From Akanthomyces muscarius (lineage: Eukaryota; Ascomycota; Sordariomycetes; Hypocreales; Cordycipitaceae), in the NCBI RefSeq assembly GCF_028009165.1, contig NC_079242.1, forward strand, positions 3,658,001-3,722,000: a DNA stretch of 64,000 nt. The letters run 5' to 3'. Made by a program: the position numbers and the translations under genes. The notes beneath the pieces were generated by a model. The model saw only the letters and a program-made list of their open reading frames with translations. It searched no databases and was not told where the DNA came from. This document shows, piece by piece, positions 56,351 to 64,000 of the stretch (its first letter is position 1; each line of letters opens with the position of its first letter).

Positions 56351-58606
56351 TTAGTCCTCGTAGTCCTCATCATCCTCATCATCATTGTCAAGCAGCAATA
56401 ACTCCTCCTCAAAGTCGTCATCTGCTGGTCCATCGTCCCCCACACCATCCCCTCCGTCCGCATCCTGCCCCTCCCCATCCCCATCCCCATCCTCCCCGTC
56501 CTCGACGACCCGCGGACAGCCACGCTCGCCATACGTGGCGTCCCGGCAGACCCCCTCCAGCACGCGCTGCAGCCTCCTGAACCCGGCCTCCATCTCGCCC
56601 AGGCGCGCCTCCCTCCCGAGCTGCATCGCACCGTCGCCCGCCCAGACATCCACCATGCCAAAGTCGCGCACCAGCCGGCCGACCTGGTAGTCGTGCATGC
56701 TCACATGGTGCGTGAACGTCGGCGGTCCACCGACGACGCTGGCACCGCCGCCCGCGTTACGCAAGCGGCGCGACCCCCGTGCTTGGTTGCCGGGCGGCGG
56801 CAGGACGCGCACCGTCAGCTGGTCGCACGAGAGGTCGCGGATGCTCCGCATGAGCCCCGTGTCGGCGTCGAACCAGTCGAGAAAGGTGAAGCCGCCGCCG
56901 CCGCCGAGCTCGCCGACGTTGGCCTCCCACATGGGCACCACGCGCAGCTCCAGGCTGGCGAGGCGCGTAGAGAAGCTGCCGGCCGGCATCGCCGGGTAGC
57001 GGTCCGTAAAGACCTTGACGGCGCTGGCCGCGCGCGTCTGCGCCGCCTCGTCGAAGCGGTTGTGCTCGGCCTCGATGCAGATGTGCCGGACGTACCTGAT
57101 GTAGCGGTCGAGGTTGATGTCAAACTTTTCCAGCGGCTTCACCGCGCTGCGGCGGCCGCGTCGGGTGGCGCGGCGCGCGGGGCCCCATTCGGGGTCCTCC
57201 TCGGCGTCGCTGGCCGGGTTGGGCGCGTCGTCCTGGCCGACGGCCGTGACGTCGGCGACGTGGTTGGCGCCGTCGCGGAGGAGGTACAGGAACTCGTTTT
57301 CGCCGTAGAGCGTGCGCGCCGCCTCGCGGAAGATGGTCGTGCAGGTGCCGAGAATGGCGGGCTGCAGGCCGAGGCTCTGGTTGCGGTACACCAGCTCCTA
57401 GCTGGCGTGCACGCGGATGGGCTCAGTCCGGACGAGGAGGTGTCGGTATATCTGCAGACGCACCTCGTTCGGCAGCGCGAGGAAGCCTTGCCTGGCGAAT
57501 TGCGGAGGACCCTGGTCTACAGTCGCGGCGGGCGCAGACGACGACGACGACGACGACGACGCCTCGACGACGGGCTCCAGAGAACCTAGGGATGGTGGGT
57601 TTAGAGGCGAGGATGGTGCAGGTGCGGCGCCTCCACCTCTTAGCACTTTTCCTCTTGCTTCTCTACCTCCACCTTTAACAGCAACAGTAGGGCTGGGCCT
57701 GGAGCTGGAGCTGGAGCTGGAGGATGGTGCGGCCCTCGACCGAGTAGGCGGGCTGGTGCTCGAGCTCGAAGAGGTAGATGTAGTAGCTCTGGCTTCGGTA
57801 GGCGCAGTCGGCGCTGAATGGGTATTGTTGAAGTTTGCGAGGAGCTCGATGTTAGCCTCCACTTGCCCGTCGGTCTGCTCAATCGACTGCACAGGCATGT
57901 CGCACGGAGCTGTAAAGCCGGGCGTCGTGGCAGGAGTAGGTGGAAGATGCACAGGGTTGTAGTCCTGCACTTGCTCCTCTTCCATCTGCGCTTGCTCTTC
58001 CTCATCAACGCGAGGCCTCTTCCGACCATGTCCAATCTCAATGTCGGCCTCTTCTGGATGCTCCGACTGGTTTCGGCCGCGCGCTTTGCGCTTCTTCTTG
58101 TTCTCCTTTGGCATTTTCTGCCTCTTCGCCTCCTTTGCTTCCTCAGGATCAATCCTCGCGCGGTACATGTACTTGTCTCTGAAACCCCAGAGCGGCGAGT
58201 CGTCGTAGGGATCTGGAATCTTGGGCGTGGGCGCCACGGCCGGGCCGCGGTTGTAGAGCTCGGCGCGCGGGGTCTGCGGGACGACGCGCATGTTGCGGCG
58301 CACGGGGCCGGGCATGCGACGGAGCTGCGCGGCGGTGGGCATCTCAATGTCGACATTCTCGTAGACGTAGGTGAGGTCAACCTTTTGCCTCTGGATGCGG
58401 AACTCGGTGTTGTCAAAGTCGGAAATGTTGGACCCTGCGCGCATCGCACGGAGCTCATCGTCACGGTCGGGATCGTATTCTCTGTTGAGGTTCGCATGAA
58501 GGTTGCACATCCCAAATTCGATAATGCGCTTCTTGGTATATGGCTCGATGTTTTTTGAGTAGCCAAAGAGCTTGAATCGCCGAGACGTGGTGGTTGTCGA
58601 AGTCAT
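56351..58606 (-). CDS. F-box-like fungal protein split by one in-frame TAG
   Basis: One continuous minus-strand frame of 752 codons, broken only by TAG at 57400-57398. The first part (58606-57398, 402 aa) opens FKLFGYSKNIEPYTKKRIIE, has a basic stretch (ENKKKRKARG), Ser-rich tracts and ends QGFLALPNEVRLQIYRHLL then VRTEPIRVHAS. The second part continues ELVYRNQSLGLQPAILGTC, ARTLYGENEFLYLLRD, DLDRYIRYVRHICIEAEHN and an acidic tail rich in Asp/Glu. LPNEVRLQIYRHLL followed by a YGENEFLYLLRD block is normally one domain in a common fungal family (F-box-like/2EXR type), so both halves belong together. A GT-AG candidate intron 57463-57398 (GTGCGT...GCTAG, 66 nt, phase 0) would remove the stop and give 729 aa, but would delete conserved LPNEV-downstream residues. 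Otherwise it is a nonsense mutation or an error (TGG to TAG is one change). Function unknown. Confidence 0.65.
57535..57561. repeat. (GAC)n coding microsatellite
   Basis: Run of ACG/GAC units inside the TAG-interrupted gene; on the coding strand it encodes a stretch of eight or nine Ser. Likely length-variable between strains. Confidence 0.75.
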
Positions 58607-61600
58607 GGTGTAGATGTAGGAAGAGAAATGGGCAAAGTTTGAAGTGGCTTAGTCTGATGAGGAAGAAATGCAAGAAGAGAGAAAAATGGCGAAAAATTAG
58701 AAAGAAATAAAAGGACAAAGGTGCGGTGATGTGAGATGTCAGAGCGATGTAAGTGGACTCGAGACAATGCACTGGATGTAGGATGGTTGTTCACCGCTTC
58801 AGTGCAAATCACCGTCACAAAGACGGTGGCAAAGGGAAAAGAAAAAGAGCTGCTTAATATGCAGAAGATTTATTAAAAAGGCCTGTATGAGTGGTGGTGA
58901 AGAAGAAATGAAGAAGTGGCATCTTCATGAAGTGTGGTTGAGAGGTGGAGGTGGGAGGTTGCAGGCTCGGCGTTGATGCGCAGCTTTATACACGCATGGC
59001 AGTTGGGTTTTTTTTGTAATTAGAATCGAGTCGCTAATTCCACTGGAAGGAGATTTCTTTTTTAAAAAAAAAAAACTATTTATCATATGTTCAAGTATGC
59101 TCCCATCTGGTGCAAACGCACAACCAGCTGGGTTGTTTACACCCAGCACCTGCTAGCCGCGGCGCACTCAGCAGTCACTAGGCGGCAGCACTCCAGAGCC
59201 GCGACAGCAGCTGCACATGATTCGCCCAGCGACCCTCCCTCTGTTCCGTATCTTTGCTCTCGGGTTGCTCCCTTTTTCCGATCCGTAGAAGCGATACCTT
59301 GATGGTAGATGACGATAATAATGGCACATGGATTATTACTTCAACTGCCGAGGGAGCAAAGGAGGGTCATATAGGTCACAAAGTCAAAGCACTGCTGCAC
59401 CCACAGAAGCGGTCCAAGACGACAGGCGTATTATCAGTCATTGAAAATGCATTGATTGACGCCATTACTCCTTCCCCTTTATCTGCGTCTTATTTTTTTC
59501 ATTTCCCCCATTATCTGCTCGACTTCTACAGGTGCATGTGGGAAACGCGCGGGCGTCATACAGTACCCGTGTCACAGTCTAGACACGGTTCGGGCTGGCT
59601 GGGCCGGTGCCTGGACTCGGACAAAGGTCGGCATCTTTTAGTTTTTCGCCTTTTTTTCTTAGTCTCGTTCCAATCTACCCGTAGGCTTTTTTACTGGTCA
59701 CGCATTCTTCTTAGCACACACTTTTTAGTAAGGACTTCCAGAAGAAAGGGAATCCACACCACCGGCTCCGTCTCCAACCCCGGATGGGTCCGGGTGGGTG
59801 TGTCTTGCGTGGTTGCAAGGCTCCGCCGACGCCCGCCTGCGGATATTCCACAGCTGGTTTTCTGCTTTAACCGTTTCGTGATTTGTAGATGGGCGGGCGG
59901 GGTTCTTGAAGTAACGGAACAGTCATGAATTGCGAAAGTGAGGGGGTTTGTCTTGCAATGGGCAACTTGTTAGCAAATGGAATCTCGGTCGTGTCCACAG
60001 GGGATGCCGCAATGTCATGCTCAAGTGAGACTGTTGAGAGACAGGCTGCCGACAGCCTGGGGGCCCCGATTGCCGCTGTTGGAGGACAGTGTTTCCAGAA
60101 GCAAGCAATGAAAGCATGGGCGGTCGAGGCCGCGGTCTGGCTCACGAGGACAGCGCCGGGGGTAGGTGTGGCTTTGTGCAGGTTAGCGACTAAATACTTG
60201 ACAAGGCTATATCAACCCCAGGCAAAGCATTGGTGCTATGTGAGAGGAGAGCGTGCGCTGAGACCAAGACGGCAGGTGACAATTTGATCCTGTATAACGT
60301 TAACAACAACAAACACGAGCAGTGATAGCTCGGTAGTCACTGTACTCGAATATATTATTCAACTATGCGGAGAATTCAGAAGATAAGATGGACGACGCGG
60401 ATGGCGTCGCAGCTGGCCGATGAGGCGCAATGGCAGGCGGACTATGATGCAAGCTGGATTTGCCATGTCGACACTAGGAGCATGCTTTTCTGGTCGCCTG
60501 TGGCCAATCAAAAGCTGCAGCCCGACGACATGCATACAAGCACTGGTCCGCCCGCGACGGCACATGGCGCGCGAAGCTTTGCTCCAGCTAAGAATAATAG
60601 AACCAAGTACGTACCAGGAACAACTTGGAAGCTGGTATCAGCTCTGCGTGCCATGTATGTGTGTAAAGCGAAGTCTTGTGTGGATCGCACTTGTCAATGC
60701 TGTTACCCTATAACAACGTAATACGTAACCAAAATCGACGGGGCCAACGGGTGTGTGCTCCACCAACGCCGGGTCCAACATGCGAGTGGAAAAAAAATAC
60801 TTTTTTTATTGCGACGTCAATAATTCAGATCTGTTGCTTGCTTTGTTTGGACTAATCCGCTGCAGCGTCTGGGGGAGGTGGGGGAGTCGCGAGCGCGGAG
60901 TAGACGGAGAGATGGATGTCGATGGCTTTGTTTGTAGTCACAAATTAACAACGTCTGTCCATTGACAACAAAGATAATGACATTTTGCATGTGTGATCCG
61001 ACGTGCAGCGATACGTCGCGAGCTATAATAGTCAGAGTCAAAAGCTTGTGAAAAGCGCTTGTGAGATGCTAGATGCTTCCTAGACTTTCCGTCTCCCAAC
61101 ATCACAAGATCACCAGACCACCCATCGCAAAGCCAGTGCCGTTTGTCGGCGGCGCAGTGGAATGGAAAGTCGTCTTACCGCTCTGGCGTGTGAAGCTGGG
61201 GTAGGCACGGTCCCGGTCTGGAGTAATCTCGCTGTTATGAATTGAGCGTAGGAAACGACGAGCATCGTCGGCCGGTCACCTGATCGGTGCGAGATCAAAC
61301 GAGTTCAGCCCGTAGCTTTTTCGTGGCACTCGAGCTGGTCAAGCCATCAGACGCCGTTGTCCTTGTTGATATAGATATGGTTTCGGAGAGGAGCAGACAC
61401 GGCCGCCGTGCTCCGATACGCGGCGATGGCCTGCCTCCCTGTGCCTGTGACTCCTGAGTCAAATGTGTCTGTCTTGTCTTGCTTGTCACACTTTTTGGTC
61501 AAAGCATCACCGATTTCGATTTTTATTTTTGTTGCCGCGTCGCTGACATGTGCTACCTGATTGGGACTAGACTCGGTCCGCGCTCTCTCACACACTTGGA

Positions 61601-62691
61601 CCGCCAGGAAGAACGAGGCCAGCCAAGGGAATCACGCGGGGGGGAGTGTGTGCTATTCTGCTAGCGGCAAAAAAGGCTTAACATATTTCTGATTGTGCAT
61701 ACGAAGAGGCGAGAAAAATTCTACCCAGGCTCGGAAGCTAACTACTGAGTACTTCATGAGTGGAAAGGTCTGCGCCGCTGTTGGCTTAAACCGAGCAGGC
61801 GAGGGTACGGATTATTCGCAGCATGGCTTCTGAGTTGCTGACGGGAGGCAAGGTATCCGAATTGGCCCTGCAAGACTGCTGATTTTTCCTGTTGACGCGC
61901 TGCAACAAGCACGGTACATACGGAGTAATGCGCAACCAGCTGCGAGATGTGCCTGAGATTTACACAGATAGGCTTGCACTGCGACACCACCATCACTGAC
62001 ACCACCACCACCGCTTCCACCACCACCCAACCAGATGCCACGCTCAACACCTGCCGTGATCCGGCCAAGAAAATCATGGGTAATGATACTGCTAATAGCA
62101 ATAATAATACCAACTTTATTCTCACATCGTTCTTGTTTCATTCTCCACCAGATAGCCACTTTAATGGCCACACCTGGCACACACCATGACAATCCCACGG
62201 CGAGCAACGAGAGCGTAGCCACACGCCCCCCCGGGTCGGCTTCCCACGGATCCTCTTCGCCGTATGCCGCCAAGTATCTTTTGCACTTCGATGCCATATA
62301 AAAGGTACTTAGCTTTTCCGCGCCTCGTAACCGCACACCTCCGTCGCCGCCCTCGCACCGCCGCCCTCGCTATTTTTTTCTTCGTCTCCCGCCACGGCAG
62401 GCCACGCCCACGACTCTCTGACCACCAAAGCAAACGGCCACCTCCCCAACACTCTAGACCTACTTATTCTCGATTTCCCCAGTTTCTTCCTCTCTTCCTC
62501 CCTCTCCCTCCTCTACTCCTATTTACATTTTCTCTCTTTCTGTTATCCAATTTCAACCTCTTGGAAAAACAAAACAAGACTATTTTGGTCCTCTAGTCTT
62601 CTCCAACACTCGTCAACCGAGTTTCAACACTAATACGTGCCCTCCTCAACGCCCGTATACCCTCACCCACAAACACACGTCTCTTCACATA
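58607..62691. other. 4.1 kb gene-free stretch
   Basis: Between the TAG-interrupted gene (-) and the dehydratase (+), so a divergent promoter region. Frames at 59254-59928, 59925-60287, 60365-60721 (+) and 61812-62336 (-) are 118-224 codons but start at non-ATG codons, overlap or lack any recognisable feature; I do not call them. The right 300 nt is a strong C/T-rich leader with a TATA-like CATATAAAAGG near 62295. An A-run lies at 59064-59074. Confidence 0.55.
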
Positions 62692-63769
62692 ATGGGATCT
62701 CTCGGTGGTGAAAGCACCCTGCCTTGGGTCAAGACGCCCTGCGTCTACAACACTGCCGTTTCTCGTGCCGTTGGCTGGTGAGTCTTGCTCGTTCCGTTTG
62801 CCTGCATAAGCAGCCCACACTAACACCAACAACAGCAACATCTACCTCAAGCTCGACAACCTCCAGCCCTCGGGCTCCTTCAAGTCCCGTGGCATTGGCA
62901 ACCTCATGACCCGAGCCGTTGCCCACCACCCCGGCAATGTGCACTTTTACTGTGCTTCCGGCGGCAACGCCGGCCTCGCCTGCGCCACGTCGGCCGTTGC
63001 CCTGGACCGCCCCTGCACCGTCGTCGTGCCCCTCACCACCTCTGAGTTCATGAAGAACAAGCTCATCGCCCTCGGCGCCCACGTCCAGCAGGTCGGCAAG
63101 AACCTCTTCGCCGCCGAGCAGTACGTAAAGCAGGAGCTCGTCGCCAACGACCCCGACGGCGTCTTCGTCCCGCCCTTTGACCACCCGGACATCTGGGACG
63201 GCGCCGCCAGCCTCATCCCCGAGCTCCGCGACCAGATGGACGTCCCCATGGACGCCATTGTCTGCTCCGTCGGCGGCGGCGGCCTCTTCAACGGCCTCAT
63301 GCAGGGCATCGAGACCTTTCCCTGGTCCGGCAACAAGCCCCACGTCGTCGGCGTCGAGACGGCTGGCGCCGACTCGCTCAACGCCTCTCTCGCTGCCAAG
63401 GAACACCTCACCCTTTCCGAAATCACCTCCATCGCCGTCTCCCTTGGCTGCTCCCGCGTCTCCGCCCAGACGTGGAAGTGGGCGCACTACCCCAACACCC
63501 ACAGCATGGTCGTCTCCGACGCCGATGCCGCCATGGCCTGCGTTCGCTTCGCCGACGATGCCCGTCTCCTTGTCGAGGTCTCTTGCGGTGCCGCCCTGGC
63601 TGCAGCTTACCGCGGCGACCTCCGCGACTCTTTGGGCAAGGGTCTGTCCGACGCCGAGTGGGCCCAGAAGAATGTTGTTCTCATCGTTTGCGGTGGCTCC
63701 GGCGTCTCCCTGCAGCTCCTCGACCGCTACGTCCAGGAGTACGGCCCTCAGTCCGCCATCAAAGTCTAG
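62692..63769 (+). CDS. PLP-dependent L-serine/L-threonine dehydratase
   Basis: Two exons, 62692-62777 and 62836-63769, with a 58-nt intron (GTGAGT...ACAG); 339 aa. Fold type II PLP enzyme that deaminates serine to pyruvate and possibly threonine to 2-oxobutyrate. The N-terminus LPWVKTPCVYNTAVSRA is the usual substrate-side segment. NLQPSGSFKSRGIGN holds the PLP Lys45. SGGNAGLACA is the substrate-binding loop, VGGGGLFNGLMQG the phosphate-binding glycine loop, and VCGGSGVSLQLLDRYV the C-terminal cofactor loop. It lacks an ACT regulatory domain, so it is the short catabolic type (Cha1/mammalian SDS-like), cytosolic as far as I can see. Very strong C-ending codon bias suggests high expression. 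The ATG sits in a good context (ACATAATGG). Confidence 0.93.
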
Positions 63770-64000
63770 GGATGCCATGCCTACTCAATCCTATACCCCA
63801 TTTTCAAAGAGCTTGACCACTCTTTTTCCTTTTCACGACACTTTCGACGACACATCTCTCCCGGAACTCGATTTCTTTCCTTTTCTTCTTCAACTAATGA
63901 CGAGAGATCACCTACGACGACCATGATTCGGAGCCGCGAGGCATCACTATTCGACGACAACCGTCTACTTTGTGCTCACCGTGAGCACCGAAAACACCCC
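63770..64000. other. 3' flank of the dehydratase gene
   Basis: T/C-rich 3' UTR-like sequence to the window edge; no gene start seen. Confidence 0.5.

Noticed and set aside
56693..57589. 298-codon plus-strand frame over the TAG-interrupted gene
   Set aside because: Arg/Ala/Glu-rich shadow without a recognisable motif. It does not rescue the TAG problem.
59254..59928. 224-codon plus-strand frame
   Set aside because: Starts at TTG, mixed composition, overlaps other frames, no family features.
61812..62336. 174-codon minus-strand frame with a Gly-rich stretch
   Set aside because: The Gly run comes from an ACC/CCA microsatellite; overlaps the dehydratase promoter; no recognisable domain.

Overview
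The window is a piece of nuclear chromosome from a filamentous ascomycete. The evidence is short GT-AG introns (about 50-115 nt), a Zn2Cys6 regulator, an NADP-glutamate dehydrogenase that follows the Neurospora protein closely, and long promoters. Gene content and the intergenic TACC/CCTAGG motifs suggest Sordariomycetes, probably Hypocreales; the order is inference. I see no virus, transposon, CRISPR array, rRNA or tRNA.

Layout, left to right: 3' end of the Dsc/Tul1 RING E3 ligase gene (+); Zn2Cys6 transcription factor (-); small membrane protein (+); doubtful small membrane-protein gene (-); rhomboid protease (+); DNA polymerase delta catalytic subunit (+); NADP-glutamate dehydrogenase (+); GPI-anchored Cys-rich protein with a NucA/NucB nuclease motif (+); CoA-transferase III/racemase (+); dynamin Vps1 (-); WD40/LisH GID7-WDR26 (+); a 6.7 kb gene-free stretch; PH-like protein (+); exportin Cse1 (-); tuberin Tsc2 (+); kinetochore Mis6/CENP-I (+); ABC ATPase Caf16 (-); DNA polymerase delta small subunit (+); a long gene split by an in-frame TAG (-); a 4.1 kb gene-free stretch; PLP serine/threonine dehydratase (+).

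These are mostly housekeeping genes, not a biosynthetic or defence cluster. Two subunits of DNA polymerase delta lie 42 kb apart, and both promoters carry ACGCG/CGCGAAA cores like those of G1/S regulators. A Dsc ligase and a rhomboid protease, which belong to families that act together in fungal SREBP processing, lie within 9 kb. The most unusual loci are the GPI-anchored NucA/NucB protein (17566-19614) and the TAG-interrupted gene (56351-58606), where a 66-nt phase-0 candidate intron would remove the stop. Exon boundaries were placed by hand from splice consensus, reading frame and recalled family conservation; no search was run.
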